Part shown: positions 21,724 through 33,489 of the stretch, in pieces | Position numbering within the stretch: the first letter of the stretch is position 1 | Layout of the letters: the number at the start of each line of letters is the position of its first letter | NCBI RefSeq assembly: GCF_904849725.1 | Contig: NC_058518.1 | Span: forward strand, 326,638,581 to 326,702,580 | From: Hordeum vulgare subsp. vulgare | Taxonomy: Eukaryota; Streptophyta; Magnoliopsida; Poales; Poaceae | Length of the DNA: 64,000 nt | Reading direction: 5' to 3' | Notes under the pieces: model-generated | The model's database searches: none | What the model saw: the letters and a program-made list of their open reading frames with translations, nothing else | Told to the model about the DNA's origin: nothing | Position numbers and translations under genes: made by a program

Positions 21724-22425
21724 AAAATAGAAATAAAAATTATTTATGTGAAGGGAATTCATGTTCTTTGATGATATTGAGATCTTATATGTGGTTGAAA
21801 GAAATTATTTCAAAATTCATGATATTTTTTCAAATCAAAAACTTTTTTCAAAATTCATGATATTTTTTAAAATAGATGAATTTAAAAAAAAAAATCAATC
21901 AGCTTTTTAAAAACAGATGGACTATTTTCAAGTGGATGAATTTTTTCTTTAAAACTGTAAAGCTTTTTTGATTTCACAATTTTATTTCAGAATTAGAAAA
22001 ACTAGACATTTTTTCCTACCAGATCAACGGTAGAAAAGTGAAAAAAAAACATTGTTGCTTGGCAAACGAACGATCCACCGAAGCGAGTGGCCAAGCAGGC
22101 AACCGAACTCTGCTCGATCGCGGCCTGTTAAGGCTGTGTGTGAGCGCCAACTCAAGTTGCACGCGGTGAAGGCTGAAATTATTAATTGGGGAGTACATCT
22201 TTCAAAGATCACTCCCACCTTCTCACGTTCCGACAAATGGCGCACTGTATGCGTGTCACTTGTCGCAAGTGGGAGGTTTTTTTTCTAGATTCATATTTTC
22301 AAAACGTTTTATCTACTAAACCGTGTGTCCATATTTCCAACCGTTTTCATCGTTGGTTTTTCCGCATAGATGTTTTGAAACTAGATCCCCATGTTCATTG
22401 GTTTTGACAAACTTTTTTACACGAA
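21724..22425. other. AT-rich unclassified sequence
   Basis: Repeated TCAAAATTCATGATATTTTTT-like motifs up to ~22010 are followed by mixed sequence with a short CACTTGTCGCAAGTGGG palindrome near 22258. Probably the remaining arm of the element that hosts the Helitron. No gene seen. Confidence 0.4.
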
Positions 22426-22429
22426 AAAA

Positions 22430-22830
22430 ACCGTGCCTCTCGCGATAGAAAAAAAAATAGAAAACTAGTTTTTTCTTGTTTTTTCTCTTTCCAAGAGACA
22501 CGACCATGCCTCTCAAGAAGGTAAAATCGTACCTCTCGAAAAAAAATGCATTTTCCCCATTCCGGGAGGCACGGACGTGCGTTTCACGAAGGCAAAATCG
22601 TGACTCTTGCGGAAGAAAAACCGTGCCTCTCGCAAAAAACCCCCGAGAAAACACGTCTTTTTTTCCTTCCGAGAGGTCGTGCCTCTCATGCACGCAAAAT
22701 TGTGCCTCTCGCAGAAGCAAAACTGTGCCTCTAAAAACGAGTTTTTTTGGTTTCGTAGAGGCATGGACGTGCCTCTCGAGGAATCAAAACAGTGCCTCTC
22801 GCGAAAATAAAAACACATTTTTTCGCGCAA
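22430..22830. repeat. Degenerate minisatellite built on GTGCCTCTCGC
   Basis: The motif (A/C)CGTGCCTCTCGCGAAAG and close variants recur at least eight times on both sides of GGAGGCACGGACGTGC-type inverted variants. This explains why several overlapping frames are open here. The pattern is familiar from unclassified Triticeae repeats. Confidence 0.65.
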
Positions 22831-23185
22831 AAAACACACTTTTCATCAAAAAGTGAAGAAAGAGCAGTGAAAAACCGAAACACCAAAAAAACTGAGAAAA
22901 CCAATCTAAAAAGCCAAAAACGCATGCGAAAAAATAACAAAAACGAAATCTAGAGGAAACACTCACAGTGGGAGTGCTCACTCGGAGGCTTCCGAAGCAG
23001 CACGTGATAAGAGTCCTCAAAATGCACCATTTTTCCAAACAATCGCACATCCCTGCACGCTAGGCCGATCCATTTATCCCTTTAACGCGATTCAAACTAG
23101 CGACGTCCTCCTTTTATGTTAGCTATCCTAGCCTAAAAAAGGTTTCGACTGCCAACTTATGATGTTTTCCCCTAGGCGATAAACC
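22831..23185. other. Unassigned sequence before the LINE
   Basis: AT-rich at first, then mixed sequence. The LINE 5' end probably lies in 23090-23190, but no border was recognised. Confidence 0.35.
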
Positions 23186-23189
23186 CTAG

Positions 23190-24600
23190 GGTTTCGACTT
23201 CTCGGCATCCATCGCTGGAATCTCTATGTCCTCGGTCGTGCTTGCACCGGTGACTACCGACTTTCGGGCTGATTAAGGGGGATCTTGGTGATCCTTCCCG
23301 GCCTTGTAGGAAGTTCTCCCGGGACAGTGAGCGGCAACGAGACCGTATAGGGCGACAATGATGGAGGGGGCTCAATCACAAGGGAGAAGGACAAGGAATC
23401 TGCGGAGGAATTGATGTCTTGTCTCACGCTGCAGGACGAATAGGAGGATGACTTCATGTGGGAGGAGGAGCTGCCAGACATGGTGGAGCCGGTGAAGTGT
23501 CTAGCGATTGCACGTGTTCACACTGCCAAAACTTTCAGCCCTAATGCGTTGTACAACGACGTGTGGGCGGCCTAGAATCCGGAAAAACAGGTAGTCTGGA
23601 GGAGAATGAAAGAAAATCTTTTCACGGGTCAATTTGGGTGCCTCTCAGACTAGAACAAGGCGATGCACAAAGGGCCATTGCTGTTCCAGGAACAAGCAGT
23701 GATCTTGAAGGAGTACGACGACTTCAAGAGCCCTGATTCAGTAAAGCTCAACAGGTTGGCTGTATGGGCAGAGATATATGGACTACCCGACAAATTCCTG
23801 ACTGAGTCGGCGGTAAGAGGATTGGCCTCAAGTGTAGGGGAGGTAGAAGAGGTGAAACTGATGCTCCGGCAGGTTTCTTTGAGGAGTTTCTCACAGTTAG
23901 GGTAAGCATCGATATCTATGTGAAAGTCAAGAGGTGTGTAACTGGAAAGTAAAGAGATGAAAGAGTCAAGTATCCAGTAAAGTATGAGAAATTGCCGATC
24001 TTCTGTTACAACTCTAGTGAATTTGGTCACTCGCATGAGGAGTTCGGAGAAGGGGAGCACGGTGAGTCCACCATTCAATGGGGAGATGTCCTCTTTGCTA
24101 TTTTCATACATTTTAAACCTGTCGGTCGTGGGTCACCAGCAACATCATGGGGCCGTTGGGGACAAGGTCGGGAGGCCGTGGCAGAGGCCGTGAACAATAT
24201 GGTCCAAATCAAAGTTGGTGTTTCAATGCCAAACAACAGCAGAATCAAACGAGTAGTGATGCAATGTTAGAGAGGATGGAAGATCGGGAGGATGAGGTCG
24301 TCTAGAAAACTAGTCAAGAGAAGGAGGTAGTGGCTGAAAGAAGTTCCATGTCCAACAAACAAGATTCAGTGGAGGCAAGTGCCTCGTCGGGGACAACAAC
24401 AACTTTAGTGGTCAGCTGTAGGCTTCCACCAATCCCCCCTCTACCACCTCTCTATGTCTCTCCAAGGAAGGAAGGAAAAAGGCTATAGAAGGTAGCGAAG
24501 GATGACCTGCAAGTGAGGAACCAAATGCTGGATGAGCGGAACACAATGAACGAGACTCAAAATAAACCCGATGCAACATCGGCGGGCTCCCTTGAGGAGT
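23190..24600 (+). pseudogene. LINE ORF1 (DUF4283 and zinc-knuckle protein), decayed
   Basis: A frame around 23640-23905 encodes the DUF4283-type core of plant LINE ORF1: the KGPLLFQEQAVILKEYD segment, then VKLNRLAVWAEIYGLPDKFL and VRGLASSVGEVEEVKL. After a frame change, 23985-24090 encodes the knuckle region with FCYNSSEFGHSHEEF. Here the second and fourth metal-binding cysteines of the usual CX2CX4HX4C are replaced by Ser and Phe. Several stops and shifts separate the pieces, so no intact protein can be made. Plant ORF1 proteins bind nucleic acid in the LINE ribonucleoprotein. Confidence 0.75.
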
Positions 24601-24612
24601 TCCACCTGGCAC

Positions 24613-24731
24613 AATGAGTATCCTTGGCTGGAACCGTCGTGGCGCGGGCAACGCTGTGAGAGTGAGAGAACTTCACGAGCTTGCGAAGGATTTTGCCCCT
24701 ACCCTTATGTGCATTGTTGAAACTCAGATAG
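24613..24731 (+). pseudogene. LINE ORF2 start (AP-endonuclease N-terminus), cut by insertion
   Basis: From ATG 24613 the frame encodes MSILGWNRRGAGNAVRVREL...PTLMCIVETQ. This is the WN-R-G ... ET motif opening the apurinic-like endonuclease domain of LINE ORF2. It ends abruptly at 24731 where the LTR of element X begins, so the rest, including reverse transcriptase, would lie beyond the insertion and outside the window. Confidence 0.8.
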
Positions 24732-26589
24732 TGCCACACCCTGTGCTTTACCTTACTTTGCTAAGTTAACATAGCTCAAAAATTAGGACTAATTAAAAAT
24801 TTTGTGAGTGCTTGTGATGCTTGATGTGGTTGTTGTTGCTTGCTTGCTTGCTAGTGTTTAAAGCACTAAAACCCTCTCTTCCTCCAAACTCATCTCCTTG
24901 CCCAAACCTTTGCCTAGTGACCATACCATGTGTATAGGGCCTAAAACTATTTTTAGCAAATATTATTTTGACCAAAAAGCTTTTATTTAACTTAAGCTTT
25001 CAAAAACCCGTGAGTTGGGATTTGCCCTACAAGTCCTCAAATTAGGGAAGTTGTTTTGCCCCAAATATTTTATATAAATCCTACTATCAAAAAGACTTCC
25101 CAAAACCATAAAACTATTATTTTAAATTTAATTTCCTATTATATATAAATACCTTTTTTTGAGGCTAGAAATGGTATTTTATGAAGAAAAGTTATTTTTC
25201 TTGATTTAAAAATATTTAAGAAAATTTAGGGAAACTAAGTGGCTATATATATTCCATATATAGGAGTTTGAACACATGGTAATATTGAAAATATTGACAA
25301 AACCCTTCAAAACCCTTTATGCCTATTTCAAGCCTTTGAAATATTTCTATAAGAAATATTCTCAATAAATTCCAAGAAAATTCTAGCAAGTCACACATGA
25401 TATATGTGATGATCTTGCCAAGTTTCAGCTCAAACCATCTTGAGTTTATTGACCTCAATATTCCAAAACCCCATGTGTCCAGAACCTAATTTGAGCAACT
25501 TTACATTGCCAAGTGTCTCCAATTGTGTTCAAATTTTATGGACATGTTATAAAACTCTAATAATGCATCCACACAAGGTGGTGCATTAAAGAGAACATAG
25601 GAACTTGCCCCAAGCCCCTCAAAACCACTTCTGTTGATTTGTAGAATTGGGAAATTATACATTGTGAAGTTTCTCCACTTGATCCCAAATATTTTGGGCA
25701 TGGTTTAATACTCAAATAATGTCACCGCACCAAGTGGTTCATTAGTGGGGATTAATTTGCATGGAATTATCTTCAGAAAACCATTTCTGCCATTTCTAGG
25801 GTTTTTTAATTCTACACTGAAAACTTTCTCTAACAAATCCCAAATTTGGTGCCCAACCTTATTTATCATCACCATTTGATCGTGTTAATTTTGAAGACCA
25901 ATGGAGCACAAGAGGTAGCCAAAGCAGTGATTACCTTCTGGTGGAATCCAAAGTCTAGTAATAGAACCCCCAAATGACTTCTCCTTGGCCTCAAAATTTT
26001 ACCACGGCTCCATAAAGACCCACAACATCTCCAGTAAGTTTCCCAACGACTATCTCCATGATTGAGGGGGGTGGAATCCCCAATTGCACACCCTGGACAA
26101 CCACATTTCCATCCTTTCTCTGTCCTCTCCCACTCATGGCCCTCCGAGAGCATCCAAAGCTCTTTCCCATTTGTTTATGACATCCTGTAGCTGCTAGATG
26201 CAAGTGGGTGTCAAAAGTCCACGCATGCAGGCCAAAGTCGCGCTCTCGAGCGCGCTCATGTTGTCCACAGGGTTGACCTCTCAACCCGGACCACATCGAG
26301 CCCTCGCGTGCAAGATGCCTTCGGCGTCCGGGACACGCAAAGCTCTTGTCCCCCTCCTCTCTCTCCCTCTGGTGACCCCCTCGCATGCGCGCCATGAGTT
26401 CCCGAGCACTCCAATGGACGGCCTCGCACACGCGAGCTTCTTGCCCCCTCTCGCTCCCCCTCTTCCCATCCGCGGGCGCGGACTGCATCAACGAACATCA
26501 CAGACACGGTCTCGACCGCCCCCATGGCCTATGTCCTCGCCCTCGACCTCTCCTTGCTCGCCATCCACGGTGAGCCACACCCCCGGCCA

Positions 26590-26595
26590 TATAAG
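26590..26595 (+). promoter_or_regulatory. Candidate TATA box of the X LTR
   Basis: TATAAG within CCATATAAGGCC, followed by a pyrimidine-rich leader, at the edge of the GC-rich block. A plausible U3/R promoter. Confidence 0.45.
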
Positions 26596-26951
26596 GCCTC
26601 CCTCGAACCCTCTGTGCTCTCCCTTGGTTCCCTACCCCACCCTTGAACACTCCCGGGCCACCAGCTCGTCCTCCCACAGCCTCCTCCTCTCCCCATTGTC
26701 AACATTGCCGCCTCGGGCTCCTCCAAAATTCGGGCTCCCCGAGCCTTCCTTCGTCTGCTGACCCCTCCTGTACCAGCACACCGTCTCCATGAAACCCCCT
26801 GATCGCCTCCCTTCCACCCAAGGCACCGAACGCTCAAAGCCAGTGGTGGCCGGGGGCCTCCTCCGCGGCCCCCTGAGCTGGTGCTGCTACGGCTTTCCCC
26901 GACCGGCAAGGGCCACCACGGAGGGCGCGGCTCGGTTCCGTGAGCCCTCCG

Positions 26952-27908
26952 ATGGCCAGACCGCCAGAAATGGTGGCCGACAGCACGGGCTACCGACGGC
27001 CGGTGCCCCCTCCGTTCTCCCTGCTCGAGCACGAGGAGGGAGAAGGACCTGATAGGTGGACCCCCCTATAAGCCTCCGACCGGTCGGGCCCTCGAGTTCA
27101 AGTGGAAGCGCCCGACATTATTTCGGTCTTCCTGAACCAAAAACGGTTTCAAGCGGTGCACCATCGGCATAGCACCTGCGTAGGCGCAGCTGGGCCACTG
27201 GGCCGACCCAGTACCTAAGTTCGCCCAGTGCGCCATTTAGCTGTCTCTCGTAATATCCTTAGCCCTTTTTTCTTTTCTAGAAGGGCCATCAAATCCATAA
27301 TAAATTCATATGACATCCAAATGCGATGATTTAAATTTCTCGGAGACTCTAAAATCTTTCTCTATCAAAAATATATCCTACATATTTTTCCTGCTAACTT
27401 TTTTGTATAGTTCAAATTTAAATTTGAAAGTGAACTATGAAATGCCCCACTTGAAAAATCCCTATAGCATTCATATCAACTCCAAATGGAGTGATCCAAT
27501 TTCTAGGTGCTCTAAATATCATGACCTATTTTTCTAGCCTTAGTGAATATTTTTATCTAGCATTTTTTTGCTAGGTCAAATAAATAGCACCTTATTCCAC
27601 CATTTCCATATTAGAAAAATCATAGGGAAATCATACCAACTCCAACTCTAGTGAAACCACTTCCAAAATTCTTATAAAATCATCCCCTAATTGATAGGCA
27701 CATCCACTCATTTTTATATAAAAAAAATTGTAGACATCTTGTAGGATCACCGATTCCGCTATTTCCACCATTCAAAATTCGCCCGTGATCCAAACCACTT
27801 AGAGCAACTTTAGGGATTTTTCTTATGACCACAGTTGTCCAAGAAAAATAAAATTCTTTTTTTATTCTTGTTGTGCCGCTTATCATGGTTGTTCCCCACA
27901 ATCTTGAA
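26952..27908 (+). repeat. Tandem duplication in X LTR, unit 1 (~957 bp)
   Basis: Starts TGGCCAGACCGCCAGAAATGG and ends just after GCTTATCATGGTTGTTCCCC. The same order of landmarks (GAGAAGGACCTGA(T/C)AGGTGG, CCAAAAACGGTT, CACTGGGCCG, AATTCATATGACATCCAAAT, CTTATCATGGTTGTT) recurs in unit 2. Confidence 0.75.
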
Positions 27909-28024
27909 ATGGTCGCCAGACCACCGAAAATGGTGGCCGGCAGCATGGGCTATCAACAGCCGGGCCCCCCCATCTGTTCTCCCTGCTCGTGCGTGAGGAG
28001 GGAGAAGGACCTGACAGGTGGGCC
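27909..28024 (+). repeat. Tandem duplication in X LTR, unit 2 left part
   Basis: Starts TGGTCGCCAGACCACCGAAA, parallel to the start of unit 1, and is cut at 28024 by the Athila element. Confidence 0.75.
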
Positions 28025-29039
28025 TGATACGTTTCTAATGTATCTACTTTTCCAAACTCTTTTGTCCTTGTTTTGGACTCTAATTTGCATGATTTGAATG
28101 CAACTAACCCGACCTAACGCTGTTTTCAGCAGAATTGCCATGGTGTTGTTTTTGCGTAGAAACAAAAGTTCTCAAAATGACCTGGAAACTTACGAGGATT
28201 TCTTGTGGAATATATAAAAAAATACTGGCGCTAGAATTACCTGGAGACACGTAGCCAGGAGCCCACAAGCCCAGGAGGCGCGCCCCTCCTAGGTCACGCC
28301 TGGCAGGCTTGTGAGGCCCTCGTTGCTCCGCAGCCTCCAACTCCAGCTTTATATATTCTATCTCGCCCAGAAAAAATTAGAGGAGAAGAGTTCATCGCGT
28401 TTCACGGCATGGAGCCGCCGCCACCACCTGTTCTTCCTCTGGAGTGCAGATCTGGAGTCCGTTCTGGGCTCCGGAGAGGGGAAATCGACGCCGTCGTCAT
28501 CACCAACCATCCTCCATCGCCTCCTGGGAGAGGAGACCTTAATATCCCTTAGTTTCCATTAGGACCCCGCTGCCATAGGAGGGATGGACAAAAGATGTCA
28601 TGCAAGTTCCTTTCCATAAGCACGTATGACTAAATACGGAATACATGCCTACATTACATTGACGAACTGGAGCTAGTTGCATATCACCCTATATTATAAC
28701 TGTTACATGATGAATGTCATCCGACATAATTATCCAACACCGATCCAATGCCTACGATCTTTTCCTACTGGTCCTTGCTAAGTTACTTTACCGCTACTGC
28801 TGTCACACTTGCTACACAAGTCACTACTGCTACTGTTACCGCTGCTACCGTTACTATCACACTATTTTGCTACTGAAACTTTGTTGCAGATACTAAGTCT
28901 TTTAGGTGTGGTTGAATTGACAACTCAACTGCTAATACTCAAGAATATTCTTTGGCTCGTTTTGTGTCGAACCAACAAATTTGGGTTGAATACTCTACCC
29001 TCAAAAACGGTTGCGATCCCCTATACATGTGGGTTATCA
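28025..29039 (+). repeat. 5' LTR of the Athila element, internally deleted (1015 bp)
   Basis: Runs TGATACGTTTC...GTGGGTTATCA. Relative to the right LTR, the bases equivalent to 48434-48827 (394 bp) are missing and replaced by 9 bases (28522-28530, TCCTGGGAG). A TATATATT box remains at 28350-28357, and a GCTACT-rich stretch lies near 28790-28870. Confidence 0.9.
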
Positions 29040-29048
29040 AGACCTTTT

Positions 29049-29066
29049 TCTGGCGCCGTTGCCGGG
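29049..29066 (+). other. Athila-type primer-binding site
   Basis: TCTGGCGCCGTTGCCGGGA lies ten bases inside the LTR end. TGGCGCCGTTGCCGGG is the usual Athila-clade primer site, generally attributed to tRNA-Asp. Confidence 0.8.
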
Positions 29067-29181
29067 AAGGCATAGCTCTATTCTCCGAGTCACTTGGGAT
29101 TTAAGTCTGTTGATCACTATGAGGTATCCGAGAGATCCAAAAACTAAAGTCTGGCCCTAAACTACGAGGACAGGTAAGGAA

Positions 29182-31853
29182 TTGCCATCTAGCTCTGCAC
29201 TTGGTTCACCTTCAGTTATGAGTAAATTTGTGACACCACCACCTATTGGTAATTCTGATATGTCGTCTGTGCTTGATGATGCTGCTTCTGCTATCCATGA
29301 TGCTTATGATGATGCTTTGCTTGATAATGATATGCCACTGGGTGCATTTCTTGATGCACAAATTGTTAGAGTTACTGCTGAATGTGATGATACTTCTGAA
29401 ACTGATGAAATTATTGAAGTGGAACCTGTTGTTTCACCTGTTAGACCTAGCTCTCCTAGATATGAATTGCCTGATATACCTAAGGGTTATTTTATGGAGG
29501 GAGAGGTAGCTGAAGACTTTCTTGCTTGTAAGGATAGCTATGATCTTGAGAATTTATTGCGCAAGTGGAAAGAAAAATCTGTGAATGCTAGAATGAAATA
29601 CGATCCTAAGTTTGCTACTTCACCCATCTTTGTTACTGATAAGGATTATGAATTCTCTGTCGATCCTGAGTTAATCACTTTGGTTGAATATGATCCTTTT
29701 CATGGTTATGAGTCTGAAATGGTTGTAGCACATCTTACTAAGTTGAATGATATAGCCACCCTATTTACGAATGAGGAAAAAATTCGCCATTACTATATCC
29801 TTAAGTTGTTTCCTTTCTCACTAAAGGGTGATGCTAAGACTTGGTTTACTTCTCTTGCTCCTGGTTGTGTACGTAGTCCCCAGGATATGATCTACTACTT
29901 CTCTGAGAAATATTTTCCTTCCCATAAGAAACAAGCTGCCTTGCAAGATATATATAACTTTGTGCAAGTTGAAGAAAAGAGTCTCTCACAAGCTTGGGGG
30001 AGGCTTGTCTAGTTACTTAATGCTTTTCCTGATCACCCTCTTGAGAAGAATGAAATACTTGATATCTTTTATAATGGACTAACCGATGCTTCTAGGGACC
30101 ACCTAGATAGTTGTGCTGGTTGTGTTTTCAGGGAACGAATTGTGGAACAAGATGAAATTCTATTGAATAATATCTTGAGCAACAATAATGCTTGGACTAT
30201 TCCCGAACCACCTCCGAAGCCAACTCCGAAGAAAAGAGGTATTCTATTCCTCAGTCCTGAAGATATGCAAGAAGCCAAGAAATCTATGCAAGAGAAAGGT
30301 ATTAAATCTGAAGGTGTTAAGAATCTACCACCTATTGAAGAAATACAAGGTCTTGATAACCGACACAGGTAGTAGAGGTAAATTCTCTTCATAGATTCAA
30401 TGAGAGTGATATTCCTTATGATAAACCTGCTAGCTTATGCTTAGATGAATTTGATAACTTTGTTGCCAAACAACAAAGTTTCAATGATTATGTTAGCAGA
30501 TAATTGAGACAAAATGCTCGTATGATTAGTCATATAAGTGCTTGTGTGGATAGAAATGTCAATGATCTTAAGCTTTTGAGTAAACATGCCTCTATGGTCA
30601 CTACTCAAGTAGAACAAGTACTTAAGGCTCAAAATGACTTGCTTAATGAGCTGAATAACAATTCTGTTAGAGTTGTCACTAGAGGTGGTAGAATGACTGA
30701 GGAACCTTTGTATCCTGAGCGCCATCCTAAGAGAATTGAACAAGATTCTCAAGGAGTTAACACTGGTGCACCTAGTCATCCTGGTAATAGTAAGAAAAAG
30801 AAAGATGATAGGAACTTGCATGCTAGCAAACCTGTTGCTGTTACACCCGAGAATCCAAATGATGTCTCTGTTTCTGATGCCGAAACACAATCTGGTTATG
30901 AACATGAGCCTAGTGATAATACTGATAGTGGTGTTCATGTTGATGCTCAACCTAGTAATGATAAGGATGTGGAGATTGAACCTGTTGTTGATCTTGATAA
31001 CCCACAACCTAAGAACAAGAGATATGATAAGAACGACTTCATTGCTAGGAAGCATGGTAAAGAAAGAGAACCATGGGCTCAGAAACCCATGCCCTTTCCT
31101 CCCAAACCATCCAAGAAAAAGGATGACGAGGATTTTGAGCGTTTTGTTGAAATTATTAGACCTGTCTTTTTGCAAATGCGTTTGATAGATATGCTTAAAA
31201 TGTCTCCTTATGCTAAGTATATGAAACATATTGTGACTAATAAAAGGAAGATACCTGAGGTTGAGATTTCCACCATGCTTGCTAATTACACCTTCAAGGG
31301 TGAGACTCCTAAGAAACTAGGTGATCCCGAAGTGCCCACTATACCTTGCTCCATTAAAGGAAATTATGTTAGAACTGCTTTATGTGATCTTGGAGCCGGT
31401 GTTAGTGCTATGCCTCTCTCTTTATATCGTAGACTTGAATTGGATAAGTTGACACCTACTGAAATGTCTTTGCAAATGGCCGACAAATCAACTACTTTTC
31501 CTATCGGCATTTGCGAGGATGTGCCTGTTGTAGTTGCTAACGTTACTATCTTAGCGGACTTTGTTATTTTGGATATTCCCGAGGATGATGCCATGGCGGT
31601 CATCCTTGGAAGACCCTTTTTAAACACTGCAGGGGCTGTTATTGATTGCAACAAAGGCAATGTCACTTTCCATGTTAATGGTAATGAGCACACGGTGCAT
31701 TTTCCAAAGAAACAATATCGAGTTCATTGCATCAATGCTATTGAGAAATCTTCATCGATTATTATTGGAGGCTTTGAATGCCCTATACCTACTGTCAAGA
31801 TGAAGTATGATTTACTTGTTGGGGATATGCACATCCCCGTTGAGGTAACCTAG
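29182..31853 (+). pseudogene. Athila gag and protease polyprotein, broken
   Basis: From ATG 29182 the frame encodes an acidic N-terminus, then a Retrotrans_gag-type domain (LTKLNDIATLFTNEE, LKLFPFSLKGDAKTWF, YYFSEKYFP, about residues 175-260). A TAG at 30010-30012 interrupts it. The same frame resumes to a stop at 30370-30372. The reading frame then shifts (near 30360) into a plus frame that continues to 31853, with a TAA at 30501-30503. That part has a K/E-rich region and an aspartic protease-like segment at about 31370-31640 (DLGAGVSAMP, ILGRPFLNT), the D-L-G-A form used by Athila elements. The frame ends with no RT following. Confidence 0.85.
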
Positions 31854-32043
31854 TGATTATTCGAAAATTCTCCAGTTTTATGTGATTTGAAAAAAAGTTT
31901 GTCAAGGAGACTTGATCAACCTCATTGGCGGATTTCTTTTGATGACCATGAGATGGATGAATCTAGGAGTCACAACCTTCTGCTCCCAACTTTTACTTTC
32001 TGTTGCTTAGAAGAAAAATGATAAATTTAGCTTTATTTTCCTG
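31854..32043. other. Spacer downstream of the Athila protease
   Basis: Reverse transcriptase would be expected here. Only ~190 bases of frame-broken sequence follow, with no RT motif in any frame. Confidence 0.6.
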
Positions 32044-32082
32044 TTTTCTTCTTTTTCCGTCCCTTAGAAAAGTGATCCGAAA

Positions 32083-32303
32083 ATAAAAGTTCTCCAAATG
32101 CCCGGAAATTCAAGTATGATTTTTTCTGGAATATTTAAAAATTTCTGAGATAGAAAGCTAGTCAAGGGGATGCACCAGTGGGACACAAGCCTAGGAGGCA
32201 CGGGCAGCCCCCTAGCCGCGCCTTGCAGGCTTGTGGGTCCCATGTGGCCCCCTCCACTTATTCCAGCTCCCATCTCCTTCTTCTACCTCCAGAAAAAATC
32301 ATT
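32083..32303 (+). promoter_or_regulatory. LTR-like internal promoter segment before the third ORF
   Basis: This segment parallels 48076-48290 of the right LTR in order: AATAAAAGTTCT, a GAATAT(T/A)TAAAAA TATA-like box (near 32131), the ACAAGCC(T/C)AGGAGGCACG block, CTTG(T)GGGTCC, and CTCC...CCAGAAAAAATC. It is diverged but collinear. It lies just upstream of the spliced leader of the ORF at 32633, so it could act as a promoter made from an LTR-derived copy. Similarity was read by eye, not aligned by program. Confidence 0.5.
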
Positions 32304-32401
32304 CCATAGCTCAAACCCGTGTTCTTGCTCTTCTTGCTGCATTTTTCGTTCTCCTTGTGCAAAGCCCCATTCACCAAACTATTTTGGGGAATTGTTCCTT
32401 G

Positions 32402-32623
32402 GTATGTGACTCCTCCATTGGTCCAATTAGTTTTTGTTCTACTGCTTTATTCGTTGCATATTTTTGCTGCCTTGGTGACCCTGTTCTTGAGGTTTGCATG
32501 TTAATTTTAGTTGGTCTCAAGTAGTTTTGATGCATGATATGGCCTCTAGGCACTTGTAGGAGTAGTTGCTATGAGTTTTGTTGAGCCGTGTTCACTTTTC
32601 TTTTGAGTTACTAAAAATTTCAG
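32402..32623 (+). other. Candidate intron in the third-ORF leader of the Athila element
   Basis: GTATGTGAC donor at 32402, a TTACTAAAA branch-site candidate near 32610, and a TTTCAG acceptor ending at 32623. The exon after it begins ten bases before ATG 32633. The leader before it would be ~100 bases, pyrimidine-rich. Confidence 0.5.
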
Positions 32624-33489
32624 AAAAAGAAGATGTTCCAGAAAAACTATCATGGTGATTCCTCAAGCAAAAGGGGTCCCCGTCTCGCGATTCGGGAACC
32701 CGATCCTTATCAGCCGAGGAACGCACAGGTACAGCCATCTGAATGGCCTTCCGATGAATTCATGATTGATGCAGGTTTCAAGGACGCGTTAGATACATTT
32801 GTTCACAATGCCGGGCTCGAAGAATTCATCTCCAATAAATGTGAACAATATACTTCATTCACTGCCTCTTTTGATTGTAGATTCAAATTTTCAGTTGGCC
32901 GTGACACATCTATACTGTTTGATCTTTATGACAAATCGTATACCATGGATTTAGAGGATTTCAATAGAATTTGCAAGATACCTGATTGGGGTAGTCCCAA
33001 TGATCCTCCTAAGTCTTCGGTTAGAGATTTTATTTCTAGTATAACTGTTGGAGAAACTAGAGATATTACGTAGGCTAGCTTAGGGAGCATTCATTTTCCT
33101 GCCTTCCATTATTTTGCGCTCTTCATAGGTAGATGCATTAACGACAAGATTGAGCATTGTCACCTCTGCGCACCTGACCTTAGTATTCTTAAGAGCGCAG
33201 TAACGGGTGATATAAGTTTCAACATGGGAGCTATAATTGCGAGGAGGCTAAATAATAATGCTAATGAAGGGGATTTCTTTGGTGGGATCTATGCCACTCG
33301 CATAGCAAATTTTCTTGGAATACCCATCCACGCAGGAGATCCCCCGCTCCATATAGCTTTCCTTGATCGTGCAGCTATGATATGTTATCAGTTCCTTGAA
33401 AGGGATAATGAATCCCTCCTATACCGGATAATATTTAACTGACAGCGTGTTTTCCATATTACCCTTCGTGTTCCTGCCTTCTTTGACTT

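Larger units (their letters stand above)
24732..28024 (+). repeat. 5' LTR of X, left segment
   Basis: It runs from TGCCACACCC to the Athila insertion point. It is AT-rich to ~26100 and GC-rich from 26200 to 27060, where long frames on both strands are compositional. It includes the first unit and the start of the second unit of a tandem duplication. Confidence 0.7.

Noticed and set aside
21717..21724. Firm Helitron 5' boundary
   Set aside because: TCTCCCC-type start is present, but the preceding base is T rather than the expected A, so the position is only approximate.
21165..21762. Overlapping open frames on both strands near the Helitron 5' end
   Set aside because: Pro/Arg/Ala/His-rich products from GC-rich tandem sequence, with no domain.
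22476..22856. 126-codon frame (and overlapping frames)
   Set aside because: Product of the GTGCCTCTCGC minisatellite.
26198..27052. Long plus and minus open frames in the X LTR
   Set aside because: Proline/arginine/glycine-rich, overlapping on opposite strands, inside an LTR GC-rich block. No gene.
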